From positions 24,588,262 to 24,652,261 of the forward strand of contig NC_092642.1 in assembly GCF_039555335.1 (NCBI RefSeq): DNA of 64,000 bases, in the 5' to 3' direction. Shown here piece after piece: positions 1 to 11,825 of this stretch (within the stretch, counting starts at the first letter, position 1; each line of letters begins with the position of its first letter). A model generated the notes under the pieces. That model was not told where the DNA came from. It ran no database searches and saw only the letters and a program-made list of their open reading frames with translations. A program made the translations under genes and the position numbers. The DNA is from Amphiura filiformis. Its lineage: Eukaryota; Echinodermata; Ophiuroidea; Amphilepidida; Amphiuridae.

Positions 1-149
1 GTCGATTGGTGGGTTTGCAGTGGAGACAATACACCAAATTGGGTGCATTAAGGCAAAAGTGCACATAAAAGCGCCAACTTAGGACAAATGTGTGTGCTTT
101 TTGGGTGTTTTTTGTGAAAAATTGGAATACTATAGCTGTAACTTTAATA

Positions 150-1320
150 ACGTGTCATTTTAAAATTGAAAATGTATCCACATTTCACTATTAACTCCAT
201 TTATAGTGGCATCATCCATGTGGTTTATTCATGGCAGCGATTTAAACAATATAAATTCTTAAGTGAGACATACGTTGAATTTTGAATATATGTGATAATA
301 ACTGGCAATACTGTATAGAAGGAAATATTTTCCGAACTCAAATTTAAAATTTAAATTCACATACTAAGTGTTCTTAGGGTATAACCTTAATATTGCGTTC
401 ATTCCACAATAATTTTAAGGATGTGTACTATTTTTAAGACTTGTAAAAAGCTGGAAATATCTAAATTGTCATATTAAACGCCAGCTATGGCAACACCCAT
501 ATCGCTTAGAAATAACACTGACCATCCCAGATGATCAACTTTCTTTCTAAAAAGATATGTTCCGTATGAAGGTGAAGTTTCATTTTCATATCTTTTAACT
601 TAGGGCGAGACTTGTGTTGAATTTTGAAAAAAATAGGAAAATATCTGGCAACACTGTATAAACTGATGTTTTACCCCCCACCCCCATCAAAATAACTTTT
701 CATAAGGCCAACGTATCATCTCAACATGACGAGGTCGATGTTTCTTTCTTTATTATAGAAATGCAATTTGGTATTTTTATGACTTGTAAAAAGTTGAACA
801 TTATCCACACCTCACAATTAATCCCCAATTATGGCAACACTCACGTGGTTTATCTGGCAACACTGTATAAACTGATGTCTTACCCCGCCCCCCCGATCAA
901 AATAACTTTTTCATAAGGCCAATATACCATCTCAACATGACGAGGTCGATGTTTCTATCTTTATTATAGAAATGCATTTTGGTATTTTTATGACTTGTAA
1001 AAAGTTGAAAATATCCACAAATCACAATTAAACCCCAATTATGGCAACACCCATGTGGTTTAGAACAACACTGACCATTATAACTGATCAAATTTGATAT
1101 GAATAAAAACTCTCTTGCTAATAAATGTTCCTTGAAAGGATGATGTTTCATTTTCACATCATATAACTTAAGGTGAGATTTGTGTTGAATTTCGAAAAAT
1201 AGGAAAATGTCTGGCAACACTGTATATACAGATGTGTTTTCCCCAAGCTCAAATGTAACTTTTTCATAAGACCAATGTATCATCTCAACTTGCTGTGGTC
1301 GATGTTGAAATCGGAACACT
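150..1320. repeat. Diverged tandem repeat array
   Basis: The phrase CTGGCAACACTGTATA recurs (with small changes) at about 302, 645, 854 and 1211. ATGGCAACACCCAT-like phrases recur at about 487, 833 and 1040, and the flanking AT-rich text (CATCTCAACATGACGAGG, TTATGACTTGTAAAAAG) is repeated too. Spacings are irregular (about 343, 209 and 357 bases), so this is a partly deleted tandem array. The long minus-strand reading frame across it (897-1325) is repeat text, not a recognisable protein. Confidence 0.75.
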
Positions 1321-2039
1321 ACCATATGGTTTATGAGCTATACAAAGTTGGTATATTTTCATACTTTGAAAAAATTGAGAAACACCCCTATTTCAAATAA
1401 ATGGTATAACCCACCCTGACATCTGGTGATTATTTTATACTTTCATTGCGGCATCTAAGGTTTGACCTATTCATACCTTATAAAGAAAAAATCATATTTA
1501 TATTGTGTATATTAGTAACACTGGCTTCAAAACTTGACAATTTGACTGCTGAAAAATGCAAAAATTGTGAAAATAGGCCTAAAATTGAAATGTGCCTGTT
1601 ACCATGGCAACGGGGATATTTTCCCGAAATTTATCCCATGTGTGTTAGTTTGAGGTCAAGGTCCATCAAATATGAAAGTATAAAGAAAATCTATTTTTGA
1701 CCGTGGCAATTATATTCTCAAAAATAACAGATAGTTAAAAATCGTAAAACCACTTAATCACAGTGTAATTGCCAGTAATTGAACCGACTACTTTTTAATG
1801 AAAGAAGTCTGCTAGTGCGATATATCGACTCAAGTTTGTTCTTTTGAGGGTGCGAAATAAGAGGTTTGCGGAGAAATGTGTGTAACTTTTCTTGTTACCT
1901 CGGAGCTAATTTGATATAAAGATATAATCTCGGATTTTGAAGATCGTGAAATGTTAGTTGGTATATAATTTGTGCGGTAACTGTATCTCACTGTAAACAG
2001 CAAGAGTTTCGGTACATATATATATACAAGGACTATATA
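1321..2039. other. AT-rich stretch, no gene seen
   Basis: No domain, splice-phased exon or clear repeat structure is recognisable here. The short reading frame at 1446-1700 has no family resemblance. Confidence 0.5.
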
Positions 2040-2340
2040 TCGTATCGGTATATGCAGACTATTGTCTCATTTCGGAAACAAAGGCCCACCCAGTATTGTT
2101 ACCTTGCGTTTGCTTTATAATCGTTCACCCAACTGAAACTATAATACCAGCTCATTGCAATACCGCACAGGTAAAACAGAAACATGTGTAGTGTGGATTT
2201 AACCAGAGAAGATCTGATTTAACATAGTTGAGCTGTTTTCAATGAGTGTTATCTTGGTTTAATAGCTTTTAATGAGGTTTAAGTCCTGTAGTAAAGGTCG
2301 TGGTGAATTTTACTGTAGACAAAACTGCATCATGTCAAAA
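2040..2340 (+). repeat. Dispersed repeat family R, copy 1
   Basis: This stretch (from TATGCAGACTATTGTC through GGTCGTGGTGAATTTTAC) is closely matched at about 56505-56795 and, more diverged, at about 52850-53075. Three copies in one window make it a dispersed repeat. No coding capacity is seen. Confidence 0.8.
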
Positions 2341-4440
2341 CTCGGCATATTCACTATAAACACGCTGTAAGAGAACATGGGTAAATGTACTCTTGGAGAT
2401 ATTGTGGAAGCAATAGACATGATATGTGAGACTGTAAAATACAACTAATAATGACTTGTAATGACAGGAGCCAGTCATTAAGACCATAATTTAAAGAGAG
2501 TAATGCTTGTAAACAAAGCAACCACGTGGGCATGAGACGAAAACATGCCAGCAGACGTGTTTGACTGGCAAATGAAATATTAAAGGTGTCCATATTATGT
2601 TTATTACTAGAAATACTGTAAAGACGGAAATAAATTTAATCAGAGAATACACCAATAAGAGAGCATTATTTGCTGAAAATACCCCGGGGAAAATACACTT
2701 AGTCATGATCTAAACATACATGATATAATACATGTGTATTGATTTAAATGTTGTATCCATAAGTATCCAAAGATGAGAATAGGATGGCTTGAATGATTAA
2801 ACAATTATTTAGAAAACACAGGTTGGAAATATTTTGAGCAATCTAGAGCAATGAAATATATTTTATGATAAAATATATCAAGACGTGAAGATCAACCATA
2901 AGGAGGAGAGGGAGGAAGGGAAGCAAGAGAATCATGCCTTCATAATCATAATCACATCCCCGTATTTTGCCATAAAACATACATTAGTATAATAAATATG
3001 AATATTATTTTAATATGAGTATTATGAATATGAATGATATAATTGTGAAATACTCTGGGAAAACCTGTAGTATAAAAGTATTTTAGAAAGAAAATGACGT
3101 TGTAACATAAATTATGCCCAGAACATAGAAGGTCTTGTGAATATTAACTTTATAATTCTGAAACGTGTCAACGTGCCTTCGTATCATCGGGAAAAAACAC
3201 TCGATGTATAATGTGCTCTGACGCAGCTGCTATAGGCTTACGCGTGGACAAACTCAAGTTTGACCCTTTGAATTAAAACTGCCGCCACATTGTGCCCTGT
3301 CCCCTTCAATCTCGATCACCCATCCGCTTCTCCTCTTTGCACTCCTCGACCCGTCCTTCACTCCCTCACTTGCTCCTAGCTTTTAAAATGGATATTCGTG
3401 ATATTAGGAAACCCATTTGATTTCATGGCAACGCCCTCGTTGCTACGGGTAATCGATCAGCAACTCTGTTGAATCTATTTAAATGAGGCACCTAAATTAA
3501 GGTTGGTGGTAAATAACTGTACATCGACGGTAAAATGACGTGTTTTTGTGTGCTGGCGAAGACTCAATCACATCCGTGGGCTGTATGAAAACAAAAGGTA
3601 CCTCTCGCTCAAGTGGGCGCTTTCACGTGACATTCTTTTGATCACTTATTGACAGTAGCCGGTCTTGTAAAGCGTTAATACACTGTCAGATCAGTTACAG
3701 ATTTAATGGCGGAACTCTTTTGTCCTAAACAAAAGGTACCTCTCGATGAATAGCTTGTCGATAAACAAAGGAACAATGCGTTACGCAATTATTGCCACTT
3801 CACGGATAAGGTTCTGCCTGATAAAGTACACTTCGAGTGTGCAAGGCTGTTTATGTTATTAACAACGCCCTCTTGAATCCAGTATATAAAAAAACCCATT
3901 TACTTATCTTAATGCAGCATGACAAAACATTAATTCAAATATCAATACCACGGGATGAGCAGCATGTACTATTATGAGTAATATGCTTGGAAGCATTAAA
4001 CTTGAGTTCAGTATGGACGGAGTACTAATACAGTTAATGCTTGTTGAATCAGTCCAACAATGCTATGAGATCCTATCGTTTGATTTATTTGAAAACAACG
4101 GCGACAGAAATAGAATTAATGAACATAATAATCATCCAAGAAGTAACATACACTCCACCGTGAAGCACGTATTGTGAATGACAAGATCCAAGTATTGTAT
4201 TGAAACGACGCATTGTGCAATAAGAAGAACGTATAGCATTGTCATGAATGGTCATAGCAGCCGCGAACTGAACGGAACAGCTGAATAATGCTCATGATCG
4301 TGATTATATTGTGAAAAGTAAACATGTTTTCTGCCAGGGAAAGTGAACTCAGAGGAGAACAGTTGGGAACGACGTTTCATAACCCAATCTTTGGAGATCC
4401 GAAACATACTAGGTATGTTGCAAAAAAGTTATACTATCAA
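2341..4440. other. Intergenic, no gene recognised
   Basis: No exon or RNA gene is recognisable. A short phrase, AACAAAAGGTACCTCTCG, occurs twice (about 3592 and 3729). A pyrimidine-rich patch lies at 3300-3380. The small reading frames here have no recognisable family. Confidence 0.4.
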
Positions 4441-4444
4441 ATCT

Positions 4445-4880
4445 ATATGTGACGTGTCATGTCAAAAACAGACACTTTTGGGCAGGTTATCAATTTTGAT
4501 GTTTTTACATATCTTAAATATAGAGATATTTTGCTCCACAACGCCGTTTTCCCCAATGAAATCGGACATTCCTAAGCGAAGATATCGAATTCGATATCGA
4601 AAAAGTTATGGTATTATAAAATTGGAAATTGAGATATCGGCCTTTAAAAATATTATTGACAATGTTAAGAGTAGGAATTATCTTGAAAAATGTCTCAAAA
4701 ATACCAGATGCCAGTTATATTCCAGTCTGAAACTATCAGACAATATTTTAAACATTAATAACATCACAAATTCGCAACAAACCCAAATTGTGAAAAAATC
4801 CCCCCGGACAGATTTTTGACTATTTATCCATTTACGATCCTGCCCTAAAGTGTCTGCTTTTGACATGACACGTCACATAT
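4445..4880. mobile_element. MITE with about 40-bp terminal inverted repeats
   Basis: The left arm (4445-4485, ATATGTGACGTGTCATGTC...) reappears inverted at 4838-4880 (...GACATGACACGTCACATAT) with one-base indels. The 0.43-kb interior includes a perfect 18-base palindrome, GATATCGAATTCGATATC, at about 4581. The reading frames on both strands cross the arms and are not credible genes. No target duplication was resolved. Confidence 0.7.
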
Positions 4881-5299
4881 CTTTGGTTGATTTCAAAAGA
4901 ATTTAAAAAAACCTAATTATATTACTGATATTAAAATATCTCGTCTATTTCACTCGACTGCAGAAGGAAAACCTCTTTTACCATTTTCCCATTTCACTCT
5001 ATGATGTTCGCTTCCTAAGCTACCGTATCCTCTGGTGTCATCTATTAATTATTTGAATTTGCCCGCCTCTTATCTTCTTCTGACATGTGCTCTACAGGTC
5101 CAGTCTGTTACTTCATGAGTCCATTTATGGACGTCTATTTACGTGGGAAGCCCACCATCACGTCGTTTTTATTTTCCTGTATGATATCTTGAATTTCTGT
5201 TTTTTTCCTCAAATCGTGTAACATCAATAACAATTCTTCTCATTGCCATTTCTATTACAGCGTCCAACTGTTTTAGTTGTTGTCTACCAAGAAAACAAA

Positions 5300-6190
5300 A
5301 TATTTAAAAGTCGGGTTATATTAAGGGATCTGGAATGAGCGTTTTGAGCGTTTCGACAGTATTTTTTGTGGGACATGAGAGCACATCAGACATATCGAAT
5401 TGCATTCTGAATACGAAGAATGTCGTTCTGATATCAAATAATTTTTATTTTTTGAAATTCACGATATAATACACATTTTATGACAAATTATTAAAATTTG
5501 ATATTTTTCACATTTTTGATATAACAGTCCTCGAAGTAAATTGTATAAATCTAATGGTATATTCTTAAAGTGTATGCAGCTGGGAAAATTTTGACCTTTC
5601 ATATTGAAGATATGGATTTTTTCCCAAAAAGACCTAATATTTCTTGGTGTTTGGAAGAAAATCCATATCTTCAATACGAAAGGTCAAAATTTTCAATTGA
5701 TCGTCGGCTTTTCATCCCACCTACATACACTTTAAGTATAAATCATCAGATTTATAAAGTTTACTTCGAGTACTGTTATATATCAAAATATAAATTTTAA
5801 TCATTTGCCATAAAATGTGCATTACATTGCAATTTCAAAAATCAAAATTATTTGATATCAGAAGGACATTCTTCGTATTCAGAATGCAATTCGATATGTC
5901 TGATGTGCTCTAATGTCCCACAATAAATACTGTTCAAACGTTCATACCCCCATCCCTTAAGGGTATTAAACGTTTTAATAACATTTAGAAAACTTTTTCG
6001 AAAACTCAATGCAAAACATTCTAACATAATTTTGTTAAGTGTTAACACTATAGTTTTCCAAAATGTTTGTCAACAAATATTTTGCTTTGACATCTTGACC
6101 ACATTTTTAAACTGTTGTTATATGCTTTTTTCATATAACAATGTTTTAAAAAAGTTCTCATGACCTTTATAACCCGACATTTAAATGCTA
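5300..6190. mobile_element. Outer MITE hosting a nested MITE
   Basis: AAAGTCGGGTTATA at about 5305 is mirrored by TATAACCCGACATTTAAAT at about 6169. This gives outer inverted ends around AT-rich, self-complementary sequence (5961-6190). The 632-bp element at 5325-5956 sits inside it, so the outer unit is the older one. Confidence 0.6.
5325..5956. mobile_element. Palindromic piggyBac-like MITE with TTAA duplication
   Basis: The element begins GGGATCTGGAATGAGCG and ends with ATCCC. It is flanked on both sides by TTAA (5321-5324 and 5957-5960), the target duplication typical of piggyBac-type transposition. Almost the whole element folds back: 5340-5640 is complementary to 5650-5945. Partial relatives occur at 17958-18075 and 44110-46440. 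No transposase is encoded, so it is a non-autonomous element. Confidence 0.85.
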
Positions 6191-6273
6191 TTAAAACGTG
6201 TTGAACAAAACCAAAACGCGTTTGGTATAACACGTTTATAACTTATAATATATACTTATATATAAAATACCAG

Positions 6274-6532
6274 CAGCACTCAAAACGAACCTCGATACGG
6301 AGACTCAACTACTCAAAATCGAAATAGAGATGAAAACAAGACGTGCTCGAGTATTATTAGGTACCAAGCCACAGAAATATCATCCGCTCATGCATATCCA
6401 ATAATATTCAAATCCAAAAGATGGTATGGCAAATTGTTTTGGACTCTGGTATTGGTGTTAGCTTTCAGTGGCTTAGTACGTCAGGCCTTTGTGCTCGTTA
6501 AGAGATACATTGATGCTCCAGTTGCTGTTGAG
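6274..6532 (+). CDS. Exon 1 (earliest recognised): N-terminal region and TM1
   Basis: This exon encodes the intracellular end, with SSAHAYPIIFKSK-like text matching the family's HG gating motif region, followed by the hydrophobic TM1 (LFWTLVLVLAFSGLV) and RYIDAPVAVE. The usual His-Gly pair reads His-Ala here. The donor GTAAGT follows 6532 in phase 0. No in-frame Met occurs after an upstream TAA, so an earlier exon must supply the start. The acceptor (ATACCAG, about 6273) is a best guess. Confidence 0.75.
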
Positions 6533-6899
6533 GTAAGTTTGAAACAATGATTTTGTAACCTTGATATAATTGAATAACATCGGGCCTTTTTATTTTTTAG
6601 GTTAAAATTATTGTTTTATTTTGTTGTATATTTAATACACCCTGCTATGACTTGTGCAGGATTATTGTCTCTGTTTAGCCGTTTTAAACAGAATCCGTGA
6701 GTGCACAGCTGACCTTCACACACATACAAAGAGGTCATGCGAAAGATGGATTTTTTTATGTAAAAAATTCCGCGAAATGTGCAAAAGACCCACTTAACAA
6801 ATCTCAATGCATTCAATGCTACGATACTATACGTGTCAATGGCAAATCGACATTGACATTTATCGATAAGCAATTTTTTTTGTAATTAAAACTCATGTT

Positions 6900-7770
6900 T
6901 TTGAACCATATCAATTTCTAAGCGCTCTTTATGAAAAGTCATTGTTCATTGAATTTACAACTGTATGACAATACAAAACAGGCTGAAATAGTAACTTTTC
7001 GCACAAGATTTGCAATATTTATAGAGAATTTGCCATTGCTCATTGAAATGAATCTAGTATATGGATAATATTATTAAGTGTGCTCTTTCATTTAATGACA
7101 TAAAACTTGAAATATATTGTAAGGCCGTTTCCAACAGATTTACAATATTCGTCTTACTATAAACATTGAATTGCGTCATCTCTTGACGTAAGAAGAAATG
7201 TTTTTAGCCGAAAGTGTTAGCTTTCGTTCGATATAAAAAAAAATGATTGGATGAAGGGAACATTCGGGGTTTTGATAAAAACCAATCACAGACGCCGTAT
7301 TTTCCACTAGTCACCAGCTAGAAGCTCACATGGTTCTTACGATGCTACAATCCAGGAAAAAAAAGTTGGCACAGTTTGCCTGTCTTTTGGTATATCTTTG
7401 CCCCCGCTCCCCCAATTCAATGTTGGACCAAGCCATGTTGTCAACAGGTCCGTGAGACCCTCCAACATTGAATGATGGGGAGTGGGGAAGGGTGAGATAT
7501 AAGGGAGTCTGTACTTCACATATATTGCATGCATGTTTCCCTCGCCTCCCCAATTTTAATAGGGCACGCATTTCCATTGTTTAGTGCTGGTGTGCCAACT
7601 ATTAATTTCCTGGGTTGTAGGCACTCAATCGTGTAGTGTAAACACAGACTGTGTAGAGACAAGGCACTGCTTGCTTGGAAGAAATTGTGTGCTCAGGTGT
7701 ATCAAAGTGGAAACTGTGTAGGGGTGCGTTTACCAGTCTTCCGAGAGTTTCCTGAAAATGCCAGTATAAA
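6900..7770 (+). repeat. Dispersed repeat family S, copy 1 (in intron 1)
   Basis: The text from AAGCGCTCTTTATGAAAAGTC to about 7770 is matched, with scattered changes, at about 58180-58770. It includes GTGTTAGCTTTCG and the CACTCAATCGTGTAGT region. The copy here is interrupted by a 270-bp MITE that is absent from the other copy. Confidence 0.8.
7348..7617. mobile_element. 270-bp Tc1/mariner-like MITE with TA duplication
   Basis: The termini CAATCCAGGAAA and TTTCCTGGGTTG are inverted repeats continuing into AGTTGGCAC/GTGCCAACT, with TA on each side (7346-7347 and 7618-7619). The interior is also partly palindromic (CAATGTTGGA/TCCAACATTG). The related repeat copy at about 58624 reads GATGCTATGCACTC without the insert, so it provides an empty site. 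Confidence 0.85.
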
Positions 7771-8034
7771 ATATTATATGAAATACCTTTCCCATGGCTG
7801 ATTTTAACGGGGTTTGAAACCACGTAAAACGGAGAAATCGACCCTTCTCATCACGTAAACAAGCTATTTTAGTATGGATGTAATCTTCATAAGAATTTCC
7901 GAATGCTGATTGGTTGATTGTTTCACTGTACATGCATATCATGGTGCGGAATTATTTTTCCTATGGGAAAATACACTGGGGGCGTTGAGGCTGTTAATCG
8001 AATCACACATCTCTAACTAATACTTCCATTTCAG

Positions 8035-8176
8035 CTGAAGGTGGTTTCAAAGACGCACTTGGATTTCCCCGCCGTGACTGTTTGTAACACTAATAAAGTC
8101 AGACGATCTGCTATCAGTAGGTCTAAACATAGACAAGTTCTAACGGTGGATGATAACACACCTAATGCTTACAGAG
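8035..8176 (+). CDS. Exon 2: first ectodomain strand (FPAVTVCN)
   Basis: Begins LKVVSKTHLDFPAVTVCNTN after a TTTCAG acceptor. FPAVTxCN is the hallmark of the palm strand just after TM1 in DEG/ENaC channels. The exon ends AYR plus one base (phase 1) at a GTAAT donor, which sets the phase for the module cassette that follows. Confidence 0.9.
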
Positions 8177-10293
8177 GTAATAATTTCAAGTCACATTATC
8201 CAAAAAGACTGCATATTTATGCATGATTGTAATGCCCAATGGTGTACTAAATTACCATGTGAATTACTAAGCCTAAGGTGCTTTAACATGTTTAATTACA
8301 GTTAAATTTAGAAGGTTTTATTCGCCAATTTCTCATAGAGCTCCGCATTTAAGCGGCGTTTTTGTTTTTGTTGTTGTTGTTTATGACCAGAAAACCTGCT
8401 TGACAGTAAATTTTTACTTATAATAATTATTGTGTAATTATTTTGGCAAATATTCTTATTTCAAGTTTTGAGTTGGATTATAGAAGTACAAAATGGTATG
8501 TCACACTGCCCAAAAGAACATTGCATGGCTATGGTGGTACACTATCACACTAACTTTATTCATATTGTCTAAGTCTAAATATCATTTAGGTTATGAGAAA
8601 AATCTGTATTTTAATGGGGGTAAAGTGAGAGTGACGAGGCTGTTAATTTTACATCCTTTAATGGTTTCAGACTCATTCTGGATATTTATATATGCGTTGC
8701 ATTATCAGTGCTTACATGCCGCATACGATTTTTTTTGCATTTAAGAGGAAATCATATGTGTAGGTACGCAGTACGCAAAAAAAAAAAAAGAGGGCGAACA
8801 AGGAAGATAGGGGGGGCTATGACGAAAATGGTCAAAAATGGGTTAATAATTACAAATGTTACAAACAGGTGGGGCCAGAGAAGGTGGGAGGCAAGGCTTC
8901 TGACAGGGTCAGCTGCCCCCATTGCCCCACCTGCTACGCCACTACGCCACTTCTTTTCTGTAATAATGAGTGAAGTCTGACAATTATTTTTTTGTTTATA
9001 ACAGTTTGGGTAGCATTAATTGTTTTTAAGCAAATCATGCAGATACGACTTAGATTTTAATGCAAGAAAGTGTATATGCGCAGATACAACGTTCGTAACG
9101 TTGCTATCTAGAACACAAGGACCGGATTATGTATGGTTATTGGTGATTCTTCTGCAGCAAAATAAAAAAATAAAACAAAACAATATACATTGTACACTAA
9201 GCAATTACAGTACATACGTTATGAGTTTGGCAGACAGCTGAATCCGTATTCTTCTTTTGGTAAATTCATGTTACGCACGAATTCTTTTATAAGTAAAGTG
9301 CCCAGAAGCTTATGTAATGGGCGCTATAGAAATCTCTATCATTATTATTTATTGTTATTAATTCATTCAAAACTTATTCATTGCATCACTACATTATACG
9401 GCTCAGTGCACACAAAACTATTAATTAGTCAGTGTTATGTGTCAATGAATATGAACCTCGTCATTTTATTAATTTCAACTTACCTCCATTGCATCTATAA
9501 GGCACCTCATGTTCTGGTAGCTCCGACCTTGGGCGGAAAGGCTGTATAATGAGCTACTTTGTGATGACTTTAAATGTCTATTTAGGTTACTCTATCTAAA
9601 CCACTGAACTCTAAATTTGGAATATGTCCTATATAATAGGTTTCTATAAGTTGAAATTAATAAAATGACGAGGTTCATATTCAAGACAATTGTAAGCGTT
9701 CGTATGTAATTGAAACTTAACACTGACTAATTACTAGTTTTGTGTGCACTGAGGAGCCTTCGGGCGAAACGGACCGTAGTGAACATGGAATAAATTTGTT
9801 TCTTTTAATGTTATGTACACGCTCTCCTTCACTGGATCGAGCACTCTTTTTAATAAAAGAAGAAACACAACTTTATGAATAAGTTTCTTATTTTACATGT
9901 TTTAGAAGCAATTAATCGAATAATTGGAATGATAAAAAAAATCAATAAAATAATGTAAGTAAACCAATCGAAACTCAAAGAACCTTCTCTTGCAAAATCA
10001 CAAAACTTGTTGATACGACTATATTGTACTCTCCCGGCGATTTGATTTTCATTTTTTTTTATCTTGGGCAATGATAACAGCTATGATGTCATATAACTAC
10101 TTCTATATTGTTTTACACTATGTCCTCGTTTAATTTCGGACCGAAAAAATGAGATATAACAGAAAAAATTTATATTTCATACCAGCGTCTATACCGTCCA
10201 ATGTTCTTCATCTTCTTCCTCCTCCTTATCTTCTTTCATCTTCATCTATCTTATATCATCACATATTTATTATCATATGAATCTATACCTAAG
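8177..10293. other. Intron 2 with mixed repeat debris
   Basis: Contains a GTT-rich patch at 8350-8380, a poly-A/G-rich repeat fragment at 8775-8960 and a fold-back element at 9400-9755. GGGCGCTATAGAAATCTC at 9319 resembles the 3' end of a non-LTR retrotransposon. No exon is seen. Confidence 0.55.
9400..9755. mobile_element. Fold-back MITE
   Basis: CTCAGTGCACACAAAACT at 9402 and ATGAACCTCGTCATTTT at about 9450 reappear inverted at 9655-9752 (AAAATGACGAGGTTCAT, AGTTTTGTGTGCACTGAG). The central part (CTCATGTTCTGGTAGCTCCGACC) resembles text at about 51119-51190 in intron 22, so it is itself a dispersed repeat. Confidence 0.75.
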
Positions 10294-10416
10294 GTGAATG
10301 TGGGAACCAACAGTTCAAGTGTAGCAGCGGTGGAGATATGGGAGTCTGTATTAGCAATGATATGCTGTGTGACAATATTGCGCATTGCTACAACGGAGAA
10401 GATGAGATCGATTGCG
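10294..10416 (+). CDS. Exon 3: LDLa module 1
   Basis: A 41-codon class 1-1 exon with six cysteines at module positions 3, 10, 19, 26, 32 and 41 and an acidic Ca-binding end (NGEDEIDC). This is the standard LDLa fold, which binds ligands and Ca2+ extracellularly. The acceptor is CCTAAG and the donor GTAAGG. Confidence 0.88.
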
Positions 10417-10680
10417 GTAAGGTTGAATACAATTTAGAATAAGCAATGGTTCTGTTTTAATATCTGTTTACTGAAGAAAAGCAGATCACTAACAGAGCCT
10501 GCTAAATAATCGTCTGACGCGGTTCTAGAAGCGCGCATAGCGACCAAACAACGAATTTACATTATGAAGAAAACGATAAAATCACTCTTCGTAATTAGCA
10601 AAATAGCAACCATCTATATTATTATCTATGTAATGAGAAAAACCACTGCAATGATTTACTTTCACGATTGTAAGCGATAT

Positions 10681-10725
10681 TATTATCATTATTATTATTG
10701 TCGTTGTAATAATTATAATGTTATC
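10681..10725. repeat. ATT-type microsatellite
   Basis: A TTATTATCATTATTATTATTG run just upstream of exon 4, in intron 3. Simple sequence. Confidence 0.7.
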
Positions 10726-10737
10726 GTTCATTACTAG

Positions 10738-10863
10738 AGTGCAAGAACAGTGAATATAAATGCGATATTGGCATCTGCATTCCAAAACTAAAAGTTTGTG
10801 ACGGAAAAATAGATTGCTCGTTGGGCAGTAAAAACAACAGTGACGAACGACATTCCTTATGTG
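10738..10863 (+). CDS. Exon 4: LDLa module 2
   Basis: A class 1-1 exon of 42 codons with six cysteines, the sequence CIPKLKVCDGKIDC and an acidic NSDE box near the end. The core LDLa pattern is intact. The donor GTAAGA follows directly. Confidence 0.88.
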
Positions 10864-10879
10864 GTAAGAAGGTCATACA

Positions 10880-10955
10880 AAATGAGGAGAAAGGGATAAA
10901 GAAAAAGAATACCAAGAAGAAGAAAGAAGACGAAGACGAAGAAGAAGAATATTTG
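10880..10955. repeat. Purine (GAA/AAG) microsatellite
   Basis: An AAGAAGAAGAAAGAAGACG-type purine run in intron 4. The serine/phenylalanine-rich minus-strand frame across it is an artefact of this composition. Confidence 0.75.
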
Positions 10956-11109
10956 AGAACAATTTCTATACCCATTTAATGTATACACAGGTGGAACCCT
11001 GCTTTCTTAGATTATCATTTTTATTAATCCCAGCATTGAATGAATGCCGAAATAAGAACAGGCGTTTCTAGTGTACAATGTCTGACTTTGCCTGAGAGGA
11101 CTTAGCCTG

Positions 11110-11230
11110 AGCTTCACGGGCTCTCTTCATACATAAATGGACAAATACAATGAAGGGTCGCCATTGCTCTCCATAAACAAATGAACAAATACAATGGAGA
11201 AGTCCGACTGCCATACAATGAGCCACGTGC
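11110..11230 (+). repeat. Dispersed repeat with CTCTCCATA..ATGAACAAATACAA
   Basis: The phrase occurs twice here (about 11125-11155 and 11168-11195) and again at about 47571 and 48127, in other introns of the same gene. It is a small dispersed repeat with no coding value. Confidence 0.65.
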
Positions 11231-11399
11231 CCTCTCAAGGAGATGCTCTGTGTTCGAAATCATTACCGCAACGTTTTCTAGAAAAGTGGCCGGAGTGCCC
11301 CTCTCTATTTCGAAACGATTGGACAAGAATCTTAAGTGTAAAGCTGCTGCGGAGATTCGCTACACCTACTCTATAACAAGTCCCTTACTTTCCCGCCAT

Positions 11400-11575
11400 T
11401 GAATCAAGCTAGTGCCCATTTGTACAGCTGGGTAGGGAGAGGCAATATAGGGTAAAGAGCATTGCCTTAGTGCAAAACACTTTGACGTCACGGGAATTCG
11501 AACCAGCGACCTCGAGCTACTTCACGGTTATGAATCGAAGTCCTAGACCGCTGCACCGCCATGCCCCGTAATTGG
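11400..11575 (-). mobile_element. tRNA-derived SINE-like unit
   Basis: Read on the minus strand, a pol III A-box-like TGGCGGTGCAGCGGTCTAGG is followed about 50 bases later by a B-box-like GGTTCGAATTCCC. Together they look like a tRNA head with a tail extending toward 11400. The full cloverleaf is degenerate, so this is a SINE relic rather than a functional tRNA gene. Confidence 0.65.
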
Positions 11576-11690
11576 TCATTACGGTCTGATTCGGTTCACG
11601 TTACGTATGAAAGAATTGTTAGTGAATAAGTTGCTTGTCTCAGCTATTTTACCGATCCGATTTTACTTCTTGTATTTGTTTTTAACCTAG

Positions 11691-11825
11691 ACCATGTTGA
11701 ACTCCAACGAACTGGATGGAAGTGTGGTCTTACTATAGTTTATATACCAAAGTTGTTCTTGTGTGATGGGTATAAAGACTGTCCAGGCGGTGAGGATGAG
11801 GATAGTGACACCTGTGTGGTTAAAG
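11691..11825 (+). CDS. Exon 5: LDLa module 3, lacking cysteines 1 and 3
   Basis: A class 1-1 exon of 45 codons. The second half (LFLCDGYKDCPGGEDEDSDTC) is canonical. The first and third cysteines are absent (the third site reads YIPK instead of CIPK). Since C1-C3 form one disulfide in LDLa, the pair has been lost together. Confidence 0.82.

Noticed and set aside
897..1325. 142-codon minus-strand frame
   Set aside because: It runs through the tandem array and repeats the array's text rather than a protein pattern.
4343..4819. 158-codon plus-strand frame
   Set aside because: It crosses the arm of a MITE and has no domain-like pattern.
11400..11575. Functional tRNA gene
   Set aside because: A- and B-box-like blocks are present, but no clean cloverleaf or acceptor stem could be drawn; a SINE-type relic fits better.
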